Origin: JBJXFY01 sp046155815
GTDB taxonomy: Bacteria > Verrucomicrobiota > Verrucomicrobiia > Limisphaerales > CAIMTB01
Length of the DNA: 61,289 nt
Reading direction: 5' to 3'
NCBI GenBank assembly: GCA_046155815.1
Contig: JBJXFY010000148.1
Location: forward strand, 1-61,289
This document shows positions 6,931-15,473 of the stretch, piece by piece (positions within the stretch are counted from its first letter, which is position 1; each line of letters begins with the position of its first letter). The notes under the pieces were generated by a model. It saw only the letters and a list, made by a program, of their open reading frames with translations, was not told the origin of the DNA and ran no database searches. Both the position numbers and the translations under genes were made by a program.

Positions 6931-8201
6931 AGTCTCTCGACGCCAAGCTGGCCGAAGTCCGCGCGAATCCGCGATCGCGCGCCTTCATCATCGCGGACGC
7001 GAAGGACGCGGACATGGCCTTCGGCGTGCGCGCGCCGGGGCCGCGCGGCTACCTGGCCCGGCCGGGCACTCGGCCGGCGCAGTTTTCACCGGAAGTCTGG
7101 TCACGCGAGGAGTTCGGCTACCGGAACCTGCCCGAGTTCCTCGACATCATCCGCGAGGTCACCCACCAGGGCCTGGTGGACATCATGCTGATGTCCGCCT
7201 ACGTGAACGAGCAGCTCACGATCAAGGAGAGGCTGTTCAGGAACTCACACGTCACGCCGGCCGCGCGGGCCAATGACACGACGGACGTGTGGGCCGTGCG
7301 GCATGGCTGCTACACCCGCGAACCCAGCCAGCCCTTCCGCAGCGCCACCATCGACCACATCCAGTGCGGCGAAGTGAGCTGCGAACGGGACGAGTCGGGT
7401 AGTTTCCCCGGCGCCAACCTCGGACTCTACTCGATCACCTTCGTCAACGACCTCGACCAGGACCGTGAGGCGCTGCTGTGGTACAAGCAGTTCCGCGAGG
7501 AGGCGGAGCGGAAGCGGTTCCGGCATTTTCTCGAGATCTTCGACCCCAACGTGGATTCCGGGATCGCGCCGGAGAAGCTGGGCGAGTTCATCAACGACAA
7601 CATCCTGCGCACGCTGGCCGGCGTGCCGGAGGCCGGGCGGCCAGTGTTCCTCAAGATCGTGTACCACGGCCCGCGGGCGATGGAAGAGCTGGCCCAGTAC
7701 GACCCGAACCTGGTCGTCGGCATCCTCGGTGGCAGCGCGGGCACGACCTACGACGCCTTCCGGCTCATCCATGACGCCCAGAAGCATGGCGCACGCGTCG
7801 CGCTCTTCGGCCGGAAGATCAACAACGCGGAGCACCAGCTTGCCTTCATCGAGATGCTGCGGCTGATCACGGAGGGACGGATCGGCCCCGAGGAGGCCGT
7901 GCGCGCCTACCACGGGGTGCTGCAGGGCAAGGGCATCAAGCCGCATCGTCCGCTGGAAAAGGATCTCGAACTCACTGACCAGGCGATGAGCTACGACGGA
8001 AGCGCGGCCCGCCGCGCTACGGCGGACATAAGCAACAGTCCGCTGGCCTCGGAAGCGAAGTCAGAGGCCAGAAGCCAGAAGCCAGAAGTGAATGGTGGGA
8101 CTTGGCCGACACTGGCGGGTGGGCGGCCGGACTTTGTGGCGATGACGCCGTTGCAGCGGCAGTTGTACGATGCCCAACGGCTGAAGCGGCGGTTTGGCTG
8201 A
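6927..8201 (+). CDS. unassigned TIM-barrel-like protein of the BMC operon, possible class I aldolase
   Basis: ATG 6927 overlaps the aldolase stop (ATGA) and gives 424 residues, so it is coupled to the microcompartment operon. I do not recognise a named family with certainty. The stretch VVGILGGSAGTTYDAFRLI, then GARVALFGRKIN and EAVRAYHG, resembles the phosphate-binding strands 7-8 of class I aldolases of the DhnA/LacD type, and FLKIVYHG could hold a Schiff-base Lys. After about residue 357 comes a low-complexity linker encoded by a tandem CCAGAAG repeat (8056-8089). A basic helical tail, MTPLQRQLYDAQRLKRRFG, ends the protein and could be a C-terminal encapsulation peptide. Fold and role are inference. 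Confidence 0.75.
   Translation: MKSLDAKLAEVRANPRSRAFIIADAKDADMAFGVRAPGPRGYLARPGTRPAQFSPEVWSREEFGYRNLPEFLDIIREVTHQGLVDIMLMSAYVNEQLTIKERLFRNSHVTPAARANDTTDVWAVRHGCYTREPSQPFRSATIDHIQCGEVSCERDESGSFPGANLGLYSITFVNDLDQDREALLWYKQFREEAERKRFRHFLEIFDPNVDSGIAPEKLGEFINDNILRTLAGVPEAGRPVFLKIVYHGPRAMEELAQYDPNLVVGILGGSAGTTYDAFRLIHDAQKHGARVALFGRKINNAEHQLAFIEMLRLITEGRIGPEEAVRAYHGVLQGKGIKPHRPLEKDLELTDQAMSYDGSAARRATADISNSPLASEAKSEARSQKPEVNGGTWPTLAGGRPDFVAMTPLQRQLYDAQRLKRRFG
8056..8089. repeat. tandem CCAGAAG word repeat inside a coding region
   Basis: About 34 bases of GAAGTCAGAGG followed by repeated CCAGAAG units, a 7-base period. It lies in frame near the 3' end of the gene at 6927 and encodes the SEARSQKPE linker. 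The same word occurs as an inverted repeat in the intergenic region at 3376-3429. Confidence 0.7.
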
Positions 8202-8289
8202 GCGCGGCGGGGGCATTTTCCGGCAGCTCGGGCCGGACTGTGCCATTCGCTTTGAGCATCCGCGGGGCGGTGCAGCGGTCCCCGCTGCC

Positions 8290-11145
8290 CTACTTCTTCT
8301 TCGGCCCGAAAATTCCCTTGATCGCGCTGCCCAGCGGGTCGGCGGCGGGTGCGGCGTTGGTGCCGGCGGCGTTGGTGGCGCCCCGCTGGCCACCGAGCAG
8401 GCCCTGCAGCACGTTGCCCACGGCGCGGCCCGGGTCGCGGACCAGCTCGTTCGCCGCGTCCACCACGCCGCCTGCATCGCCGCCGACGAAGCCGGCGATG
8501 CCGCGCGCGGCCAGGAGGCCGAGCTGCACCCGGTCCACGTTGGGCTGAAGCTGCCCGAGCGTGCCGCCGAGGCTGGCGATCGGGGGCAGGGGAACGAACG
8601 CCATATTGGTCGCGGTGTTGGCCGGCGTGATCCGGGCGCGGTCGGAGAGGTTGCGGCTGAGGCGGAGTTCCACGGGCAGGTTCACCGGCGACTGCATCAG
8701 GTCGTCGGCGATGGTCACGTCGCCCCGGGTCTCGACTTCGAGGGCGCTGCTTCCGGCGAAGGCGCGGGTCATCTCGACCTTGCCGCCGCCCAGCTTCGCG
8801 TCGGCGGTGATCTGCATGATGGGCTGCGAGGTGATCTCGGGGATTCGAAGGCCGGCGCGGAGCAGTTCGAAAAGCACCGTGAGCGGGCTCCGCTGGGCGT
8901 TGGGGGTGGTGAGGCTGAGGTTCGCGTTGGTGACGGCGAGGTTCATTTGCCCGGCGAGTGATTTCCGCAGGCTGGCCCCGGTCACGCCGGCGCCGCGGAT
9001 GTCGGCCCCGGCATGGATGGCCCCGGCGATGCGGCCGGTAAGCGCCGGCACGAACGAATTGGCGATGGGCCCGACGGGCACGCCGTTGGCGTTGAGTTTC
9101 AGGTCATACTCGTAGCCGGGCACGCCGAGGTTGAGCTTCACGGCGGCGGTGACGGGCGCGCCGTTGATCGCGAGCTTCACCGGCTCGATGTCCACGCGGC
9201 TGCCGTTGATCGCGAGCCGCGCGGCCACTTCCGTCGCGGCGATCTCGCGGAGGAAGAGCTTCCCGACGCTCGCATCCACCGTGAACGTGCCGAAGGGCAG
9301 CTTCATCGCCTCCGGCTCGGTCTGCGGGCCGGGCGGCGGGGTGGCGGGGGCCTGCTCGACGGGCTGGGTGTTGCCCTGCAGCAGGTCATAGTAGCGGGTG
9401 AGGTCGAGGCTTTCGGCGGTGAGCTTGAGCGCGCCGGCGATGGCGTCGGGCTTCGTAAGGTCCACCTCGCCCGTGAGGCTGAGCTCGTTCTTCGCGCGGG
9501 CGGTGGGCTCGAGCTGCAGCAGGGCGCGGCGGAACTGGTAGCGGTTCGCCGGCAGGCCGAGGTCGAGGTCGAGCGCGGCGGTCACGCCGTCGATCCGAAC
9601 GGCGCCGGCCTCGCCGCGCGTGTCGGCGAGCTTCGCCTTGGCCGTCAGGCCGCGCTTGGTGTCGTCGGCAAAGGCCGCCACCGTCGCGTCGGCGGTGAGC
9701 CGGCCGCCGACGTTGCGGAGCGGCTGCTCGCCCAATGTTCCGGTGACGCCCGCCAGCGTGGCGTCGGCCTTCACGCCGAAGTCACGTCCGCCGCCCCGCA
9801 CGCCAAGGTCAGCGGTGGCGTTGAGCGTGCCTGCCAGGGAGGTGCCGAGCAGCGCGGCCCAGTCGGCGAGGCGGAGGTCGGTGACGGCGAGGTTGAAGCT
9901 CGCGTCGGGCGCGCTGGCGGCGGCGCCGTAGTTGATCTGCATCGGCTGGCTGAGCGCACCGCGGACCACCTCGCGTCCGCCCTGCGTGCCGGCGAGGTTC
10001 AACGTGCGGATCGTCGCCGCGCCGGCCGCGTGGTCCACCGTGAGGTCGTAGTCGGCCTTCACGTCCACGGGCGGCACGGTGAGCGCATCCTGGCGCACGC
10101 TGACCTGGGTGCCGGTCAACTGGCCCTTCACGGCGAACCTCTGGCCGCCGGCGGCGATCTCGACCGTGTTCACGCTCGCGAGCGCGGTGTTCTGGAAGTC
10201 CAGTCCAAACGCGGCCCCGGCGAGGTTGAGGATGTTCCGGTCAACGCCCTTCAGTTCGACCTGCAGGCGGCCTTCCTGCTTCGCCATGTCCAGCGGTCCG
10301 GCGGCGGTGAGGCCGCCCAGCGCCGCGCCGCCTTTCGTGAACTGCACCGCGGCGGACTTCAGCTCCGTGGGCGTCAGGTTGGCTGAGGCGTCGAGCGCGA
10401 CGCCGGTGAAGGGCGCAAATCCGCCCGTCGCCTCCGTGAAGGCGAGCTTCTGCCCGCCGCCGAGCGTGGCCGGCAGCAGGTCCGGCGTCAGGGTGAAGTC
10501 AAAGCTGCCGTTGAGCGTGGCGGCGAAGGCGTTGGTCGGCGCGCCGCCGGCCGGACCCTGCGTGACGCGGAACTGCGCGGCGTTGGCGAGCTTGCCGGCC
10601 GCGCCGTTGCGGATGTTGTCGGCGGAAAGCTGGAGGCCGGTCACGGCCGCGCGCGTCTCGGAGCCGTCCTTCGCGAGCGAGCGGAAGTTCATCGCGCCGT
10701 TGTTCACGCGGAGGCTCGCCAGCTCGACCTGCGGGGCGGGGCCGGGCTTGGCCGGAGCCGCGGAAGAGGGGGCGGATTTCTTCAGGAGCGCGTCGAGGCT
10801 CGTGGTGCCGTCGGCGTTCTGCGTGACGCTGACCTTGGGCGACTCGACGAGGATCTCGTCCACTGCAAGCCGGCCGCCGAGGATGGCGAAGAGCTGGTAG
10901 CGCACGCGCACAAGGTCGGCGGTGAGCAGCGGCTCCGCGCCCGGCGGGGTCACCGTGAGCTGTCGCAGCTCGAGCTTCGAGAAGGGGCTGAACGCCACGT
11001 CGCCGGCCTTGACCTCGGCCCCGAGTGCGGCGCCCACGCGCGGCAGGACGAAGGATTTCACGAACGCGCCACTGGTGATGACGAACCAGCCGGCGACGAG
11101 CAGGACCAGCACGACGCCGAGGGCGAGGAGGATTTTCTTTTTCAT
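8290..11145 (-). CDS. AsmA-family envelope protein
   Basis: A 951-residue protein with one N-terminal membrane anchor (KKKILLALGVVLVLLVAGWF, residues 2-21) and a long beta-rich body. The body has the AsmA pattern: an N-terminal ALGAEVKAGDVAFSPFSKLEL block, repeated LxVxxAxLxL-type strands and a C-terminal block (residues 690-930) with a repeated nine-residue periodicity around GAGVTGASLRKSLAGQM. AsmA-like proteins are anchored in the inner membrane, span the periplasm and are linked to outer-membrane lipid homeostasis. There is no obvious partner next to it. It is convergent with the BMC operon; a GC-rich inverted repeat (8262-8267/8280-8285) lies between the ends. Confidence 0.85.
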   Translation of the reverse strand: MKKKILLALGVVLVLLVAGWFVITSGAFVKSFVLPRVGAALGAEVKAGDVAFSPFSKLELRQLTVTPPGAEPLLTADLVRVRYQLFAILGGRLAVDEILVESPKVSVTQNADGTTSLDALLKKSAPSSAAPAKPGPAPQVELASLRVNNGAMNFRSLAKDGSETRAAVTGLQLSADNIRNGAAGKLANAAQFRVTQGPAGGAPTNAFAATLNGSFDFTLTPDLLPATLGGGQKLAFTEATGGFAPFTGVALDASANLTPTELKSAAVQFTKGGAALGGLTAAGPLDMAKQEGRLQVELKGVDRNILNLAGAAFGLDFQNTALASVNTVEIAAGGQRFAVKGQLTGTQVSVRQDALTVPPVDVKADYDLTVDHAAGAATIRTLNLAGTQGGREVVRGALSQPMQINYGAAASAPDASFNLAVTDLRLADWAALLGTSLAGTLNATADLGVRGGGRDFGVKADATLAGVTGTLGEQPLRNVGGRLTADATVAAFADDTKRGLTAKAKLADTRGEAGAVRIDGVTAALDLDLGLPANRYQFRRALLQLEPTARAKNELSLTGEVDLTKPDAIAGALKLTAESLDLTRYYDLLQGNTQPVEQAPATPPPGPQTEPEAMKLPFGTFTVDASVGKLFLREIAATEVAARLAINGSRVDIEPVKLAINGAPVTAAVKLNLGVPGYEYDLKLNANGVPVGPIANSFVPALTGRIAGAIHAGADIRGAGVTGASLRKSLAGQMNLAVTNANLSLTTPNAQRSPLTVLFELLRAGLRIPEITSQPIMQITADAKLGGGKVEMTRAFAGSSALEVETRGDVTIADDLMQSPVNLPVELRLSRNLSDRARITPANTATNMAFVPLPPIASLGGTLGQLQPNVDRVQLGLLAARGIAGFVGGDAGGVVDAANELVRDPGRAVGNVLQGLLGGQRGATNAAGTNAAPAADPLGSAIKGIFGPKKK

Positions 11146-11301
11146 GGCTTCACGGGGCAGGGAGGCGCGGCTGTCAGTTGCCGATCAAGGTAGTGCCGGG
11201 TGGGCTGCCCGCCAGCAGGGAAGGAAGGCCGGAGAATGGGACAACATGACCACCGGGCGCATTTTCTCCGGGCCGCCTGCCTGCTTCGCCCGCTTCCCGG
11301 C

Positions 11302-12228
11302 TCACGCCTCCGCCTCGAGCAGCGCCACGTAGTCCGCGATGCCCGCGGCGGGCGTCCACTTCGGCTCGAAGCCCAGCTCGTTCTTCGCGCGCTTCATGTC
11401 GGCCTGCGTGTGCGGCTGGTAGAAGCTGTAAGGGTTGTCGAAGTACTCGGGCTCGAGGGCGGTGTTCAGCTCGCGGTTCAGCACGGCAATCACCTCGTTG
11501 AACGAGAAGGCCTGGCCCGAGCCGCAGTTGAAGACCCCGCCCTTCCGCGCGCCCGCCGCGGCGATGGTCATCGCGACGACGTCCTTCACATACACGAAGT
11601 CGCGCCTGTGCTCGCCGGCGCGGAAGACGCGGGGGCGCTGCCCCGCCTTCATCTGCCGGTAGAGCTGGTAGATCATGCTCGCGGCGGACTTTTTGTGCGG
11701 CTCGCGCGGGCCGTACACGTTGAAGTAGCGCAGGCCCACGATGCGCCACGCGGGATGCGCGGCGAGCGCGCGGCGGGCGAGGTTGTCGAGCTGGACCTTG
11801 GTGAACGCATAGATGTTGGCCGGCGCGGGGGCGTCGTCCTCGCGGTTCACGCCGCCGCGCACGCCGTAGGTCGCGGCGGAGGAGGCGTACACCACGGGCG
11901 TCTGGGCCGGTTCGGCAAAGGCCAGCAGGCGGCGGAAGCCCTCGAGGTTGTCATGGCCCTGGAGGAGCTGATCGTGCTCCGTGGTGTCGGTGATCGAGGC
12001 CTCGTGGAAGATCGCGTCGAACTGCTGGTCGCGGAACTGCGCCGCCCAGTCCAGCCGCGAAACGTCGGCCGCCACGAAGTCGCCGCGGAAGCCGCGCAGG
12101 TTGCGGAAGTCGCCCGAGCGGAAGTCGTCCACCACCGTGAGGGCGGCGTCCGGGAACTTCTCCTGCAGCGCGAGGGTGAGGTTGGACCCGATGAACCCGG
12201 CGCCGCCGGTGACGAGGATGTTCCGCAT
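11302..12228 (-). CDS. hldD: ADP-L-glycero-D-manno-heptose 6-epimerase
   Basis: A 308-residue extended short-chain dehydrogenase. The N-terminus MRNILVTGGAGFIGSNL is the NAD(P)-binding Rossmann motif, SSAATYG holds the catalytic Ser/Thr, and YAFTK gives the catalytic Tyr-x3-Lys. YFNVYGPREPHK and the FVYVKDVV segment are typical of HldD/RfaD. The enzyme epimerises ADP-heptose at C6 for the inner core of lipopolysaccharide, in the cytoplasm. ATG 12228 is chosen because the Rossmann motif starts there; a 12-residue extension is possible. A TTGACG-16-TAGCCT promoter precedes it. Other heptose genes are not in the window. Confidence 0.9.
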   Translation of the reverse strand: MRNILVTGGAGFIGSNLTLALQEKFPDAALTVVDDFRSGDFRNLRGFRGDFVAADVSRLDWAAQFRDQQFDAIFHEASITDTTEHDQLLQGHDNLEGFRRLLAFAEPAQTPVVYASSAATYGVRGGVNREDDAPAPANIYAFTKVQLDNLARRALAAHPAWRIVGLRYFNVYGPREPHKKSAASMIYQLYRQMKAGQRPRVFRAGEHRRDFVYVKDVVAMTIAAAGARKGGVFNCGSGQAFSFNEVIAVLNRELNTALEPEYFDNPYSFYQPHTQADMKRAKNELGFEPKWTPAAGIADYVALLEAEA

Positions 12229-12236
12229 GTGGGGCG

Positions 12237-12264
12237 AGGCTAGGGAGGCGAGGCGGGGCGTCAA
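12237..12264 (-). promoter_or_regulatory. candidate sigma70-type promoter of hldD
   Basis: On the minus strand TTGACG (12264-12259) and TAGCCT (12242-12237) are separated by 16 bases, and the -10 box lies 8 bases before the ATG, so the transcript would have almost no leader. The same TTGACG/TA-x3-T arrangement recurs before other genes in the window. Confidence 0.45.
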
Positions 12265-12295
12265 CGGTGCGGAGATGGGGACGGTCCTAATCTTC

Positions 12296-12342
12296 CTCTG
12301 AATCGTGATCCTGTGCCTGATTATGATGACGAAGATTCAGAG
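12296..12342. repeat. inverted repeat CTCTGAATC/GATTCAGAG upstream of hldD
   Basis: CTCTGAATC (12296-12304) and GATTCAGAG (12334-12342) are a perfect 9-base inverted repeat with a 29-base AT-richer spacer. They lie in the 143-base gap between hldD and the lower-GC membrane protein gene. This may be a hairpin at the end of the upstream transcript or another member of the word-repeat families. There is no T-run next to it. Confidence 0.4.
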
Positions 12343-12371
12343 CGGATCTGGACACCACCGCAAATGCGCCT

Positions 12372-13235
12372 TCATTGTACCGCCTCAATGCCGATCACGC
12401 TGAGGCCTGCCGGATGATTGCAATCCATCCTGAGCACGGCCTCCTGTTTCCTCTGGCCGTCGTCCCGAAGCTCCACACGGATTACAGGTGGCCGGACATT
12501 GATGGCCCATATGCCTGACAACTGTGCCTTCGACTTACCGGATTCTTGTGACCTCCAAACGTCGGAACGGTTGATGAGGTCCGTCAGTTGTTCGGCATCG
12601 TGCAGACGCCAGCCACGCTCGGGAGCAAAGACGGCCAGACGGGGGACGCCCCACGGCATCCGCGAACCGGCCAGCAGGTTTATGACTGCGCATCCATTGG
12701 TTTCGAGGACGAGCAGCGGAAGGCGCGATGCCTGCACCGGCACGGCGCCCGCCCAGACCAGTTGGTTGGCCGAGGCGTCGGATGGCCTGACGACGAAACG
12801 CACTTCATAATCATACCAATTTCTTGGCCGTGCGCTTCGTTCGGCCCTCCGTTGGAAGGTTTGTCCATCCGCCAGCTTGACCTCAGCATTGAGTTCACGC
12901 CGGAGGTCCACTGCGGCCCAGAGATGCAGCCAGCCTATCAACACGACTACGACAACCGCCAGGCCAACGAAAGGGCACCAAGCCACCGTCCGCCGGCGTT
13001 GGGGAGAAACTTCAACAGAAACCCCCACCAGTTGGAGGAGGGCGCGCAATAAAGGCGCGATCACGGCCGCAATCAGCCCGTACGCCCAGCCCAAAAACAA
13101 CGCCGGCCCCACTGCGATGCTCTCAGGGACCCAATTCCATGCGTCACCGCCGGAAGCAGCGTCAAGAAATAGCGGGACGATGATCGAGAAAACGATGGCC
13201 CATGTGATGAAAAGGATCCAAGTCAGCAGGACCAC
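12372..13235 (-). CDS. hypothetical membrane protein in a lower-GC island
   Basis: A 287-residue frame starting with GTG. Three hydrophobic segments are visible (about residues 3-27, 40-70 and 88-110), followed by a soluble C-terminal half without a motif I recognise. Base composition is visibly lower in G+C than in neighbouring genes, with codons such as TTA, AAT and ATA appearing, and the flanks lack conserved genes. This points to recent acquisition. The first methionine-type codon is uncertain. The gene has no operon partner. No function can be assigned. Confidence 0.6.
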   Translation of the reverse strand: MVLLTWILFITWAIVFSIIVPLFLDAASGGDAWNWVPESIAVGPALFLGWAYGLIAAVIAPLLRALLQLVGVSVEVSPQRRRTVAWCPFVGLAVVVVVLIGWLHLWAAVDLRRELNAEVKLADGQTFQRRAERSARPRNWYDYEVRFVVRPSDASANQLVWAGAVPVQASRLPLLVLETNGCAVINLLAGSRMPWGVPRLAVFAPERGWRLHDAEQLTDLINRSDVWRSQESGKSKAQLSGIWAINVRPPVIRVELRDDGQRKQEAVLRMDCNHPAGLSVIGIEAVQ

Positions 13236-13394
13236 CCAATACGTTCGCGAACCTTAGACTCTCAGCGTTATTGGTATTCCGAAGACACCTCCGAAGGCGG
13301 CGAGGTTCGTTGCGATGCTGGCCAGCAATACCTTTGACACGAAATGATCCCCTGAGCAGTGAAGCTGGCCGGAATCTCAGAAGCACGGCGCTGT

Positions 13395-13622
13395 TCACAT
13401 GGTCGCCTTGGCCGCCAGGTCCAATTGGATCTCCTCAATCTGACCGATATCGAGGAGGTGGATGCCGCCTGGCTTGTCCACCACCATCACGAGTTCCCCC
13501 ACCGGCGGCACAAGCAGGTAGTCGGGATGTTCGACCCGATGTGACCTCCCACTCGCCAGCCGCAGCGTCAGCGGGCGGAAAGGGATCACATGCAAATTCG
13601 CCCGCACTTCATCCAGCGTCAT
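13395..13622 (-). CDS. small conserved protein of unknown function
   Basis: ATG 13622 gives 75 residues: MTLDEVRANLHVIPFRPLTL, then LASGRSHRVEHPDYLLVPP, a hydrophobic strand ELVMVV and a C-terminal DIGQIEEIQL. I recall this pattern (RPFxPFxLxLxxGR, then V.HPDY) as a small hypothetical family common in planctomycetes and verrucomicrobia, with no known role. A longer frame reaches 13748 but would run over the gatB start and has no homology there. It is divergent from gatB. Confidence 0.7.
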   Translation of the reverse strand: MTLDEVRANLHVIPFRPLTLRLASGRSHRVEHPDYLLVPPVGELVMVVDKPGGIHLLDIGQIEEIQLDLAAKATM

Positions 13623-13746
13623 GGCGGCAAGCTGCCGAGCCGGGCACCGCTGGTCAACGGGCTGCAACCACGCACCAACATTCCATCTTCGCTTAGAAAA
13701 TCCCTGTTTCCCCGCGCCTTTCCTTGATTCAACATCTCCCGGACGC

Positions 13747-15186
13747 ATGGACTACGAAGTCGTCATCGGCCTGGAGACGCACGTGCAGCTCAAGACGCGC
13801 ACCAAGATGTGGTGCGGCTGCGCCAACGCCTTCGGCGCCGACCCCAACACCAACGTCTGCCCCGTCTGCCTCGGCCTGCCCGGCGTGCTGCCCGTGCCCA
13901 ACGAGGAGTCCCTCCGCCTCACCGTCCTCTGTGGCCTGCTCCTCAACTGCGAGATCCCCCGCCACGCCCGCTTCGACCGGAAGAACTACTTCTACCCGGA
14001 CGTCGCCAAGAACTACCAGATCACCCAGTACGCCGAGCCTTCCACGCGGAACGGCTGGCTCGAGTTCGAGCACGCCGGCCCCGGCGCCGCGGACGGCATC
14101 GCCCGCGTCCGCATCACGCGCGCGCACCTCGAGGAGGACGTGGCCAAGAACAACCACCTCGGCCCGTGCAGCGGCATTGACTTCAACCGCGCCGGCGTGC
14201 CGCTGCTCGAAATCGTCTCCGAGCCCGACCTCAGCAGCGCGGACATGGCCTGCGACTACCTGAACGCGCTGAAGGAACTCCTGATCCAGGGCGGCGTCTC
14301 GGACTGCGACATGGAGAAGGGCATGGTCCGCTGCGATGTGAACGTGAGCGTCCGCCCCGTGGGCAAGACGGCGCTCGGTGCGAAGATCGAGATCAAGAAC
14401 ATGAACACCTTCTCCGGCGTGCGCCGCGCGCTGGAGCACGAGATCCCCCGGCAGATCGCCGCCGTCCGCTGCGGCGAGACGCTGCGCCAGGAGACGCGCC
14501 GCTGGAACGACGAAGCCGGGATGACCGAGCCGATGCGCTCGAAGGAGGACGCGCACGACTACCGCTACCTGCCCGACCCCGATCTCCTGCCGCTCGCGCC
14601 CACGGATGCGTGGCTGGCCGAGGTCCGCGCCCGGCTTGTCGAGCCGCCGCTCGCCCGCAAGCGGCGCTTCATGAGCGAATTCGGCCTGCCCGCCGGCGAC
14701 GCCGAGGTGCTCAAGGCCAACCGTCCGCTCGGCGACTGGTTCAGCCGCGCCGCCGAGGGCGCGAAGAACCCCAAGGCCGTCGCCAACTGGGTCATCAACA
14801 ACCTGAGCGCCCAGCTCGCCGCCACCGGCACCGCGCTGGACGCCGTGAAGTTTCCGCCCGCCGCCGTGCGCGAACTGGCCGGGCTGGTGGACGCGGGGAA
14901 GATCAACTCGAAGACCGCGCAGGACGTGTTCGCCGAAATGTTCGCCACCGGCGCGGCCCCGGCCGCCATCGTCGAGGCGAAGGGGCTGGGCCAGGTCAGC
15001 GACACCGCGGCCATCGAGGCGTTCTGCGACCAGGCCATTGCTGCGCACCCCGGCCCGGCCGCGGACTACCGCGCCGGCAAGGTGGCGGCGCTGAACTTCC
15101 TCAAGGGCCAGGTCATGAAGCTCAGCCAAGGCAAGGCCAACCCCGGCCTCGCGGGGGAGATCCTCGAACGGAAGTTGAAGGGCTGA
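13747..15186 (+). CDS. gatB: aspartyl/glutamyl-tRNA amidotransferase subunit B
   Basis: A 479-residue GatB. The start MDYEVVIGLETHVQLKTRTK is diagnostic. A zinc-type cluster CGCANAFG plus VCPVCLGLPGVLP follows, then RKNYFYPDVAKNYQITQY and EIKNMNTFSGVRRALEHEI. The C-terminal GatB/YqeY tRNA-binding domain occupies about residues 335-479. In the GatCAB complex it phosphorylates and amidates Glu-tRNA(Gln) or Asp-tRNA(Asn). GatA and GatC are not adjacent. ATG 13747 is chosen over upstream codons because the conserved domain begins there. Confidence 0.96.
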   Translation: MDYEVVIGLETHVQLKTRTKMWCGCANAFGADPNTNVCPVCLGLPGVLPVPNEESLRLTVLCGLLLNCEIPRHARFDRKNYFYPDVAKNYQITQYAEPSTRNGWLEFEHAGPGAADGIARVRITRAHLEEDVAKNNHLGPCSGIDFNRAGVPLLEIVSEPDLSSADMACDYLNALKELLIQGGVSDCDMEKGMVRCDVNVSVRPVGKTALGAKIEIKNMNTFSGVRRALEHEIPRQIAAVRCGETLRQETRRWNDEAGMTEPMRSKEDAHDYRYLPDPDLLPLAPTDAWLAEVRARLVEPPLARKRRFMSEFGLPAGDAEVLKANRPLGDWFSRAAEGAKNPKAVANWVINNLSAQLAATGTALDAVKFPPAAVRELAGLVDAGKINSKTAQDVFAEMFATGAAPAAIVEAKGLGQVSDTAAIEAFCDQAIAAHPGPAADYRAGKVAALNFLKGQVMKLSQGKANPGLAGEILERKLKG

Positions 15187-15253
15187 GGCGAGGCTGGCGG
15201 CGCGGCGCGTCCGGCAGCGCGTGGGCGGCCATGGCCCCCAAGCCGATGGTCGC

Positions 15254-15273
15254 GCGGGCAGCCCTCTGCCCGC
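15254..15273. repeat. palindromic GCGGGCAG/CTGCCCGC repeat
   Basis: A perfect 8-base inverted repeat with a four-base loop, in the 287-base gap after gatB. The palindrome is of the kind found repeatedly in verrucomicrobial intergenic DNA. There is no T-run, so it is not a clear terminator. The rest of this gap holds only a short TTGGAACTTGGAGCTTGG word repeat (15421-15442). Confidence 0.5.
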
Positions 15274-15473
15274 CGCGTGCGTATGGACGGCAACCTCTCG
15301 CGCCGTGGAGCCGCACCGGACGGTTCGGCGTCCAGGTGGCCCCGGTCGCGCCGCCGGCGCGCCCGGGGTGAAGCGCCCCACCGTTCGATCGGCTGCATGG
15401 ACTCCCTGCCGGAGCCCGGGGCTTGGAACTTGGAGCTTGGACCCCCCCTCCCCGCCTCCGCACGTTTCCGGCC

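Noticed and set aside
8262..8285. Terminator between the BMC operon and the AsmA gene
   Set aside because: GCGGGG/CCCCGC with a 12-base loop, but no T-run on either strand; too weak to call.
13729..15381. 550-codon minus-strand frame opposite gatB
   Set aside because: Antisense shadow with no recognisable motif.
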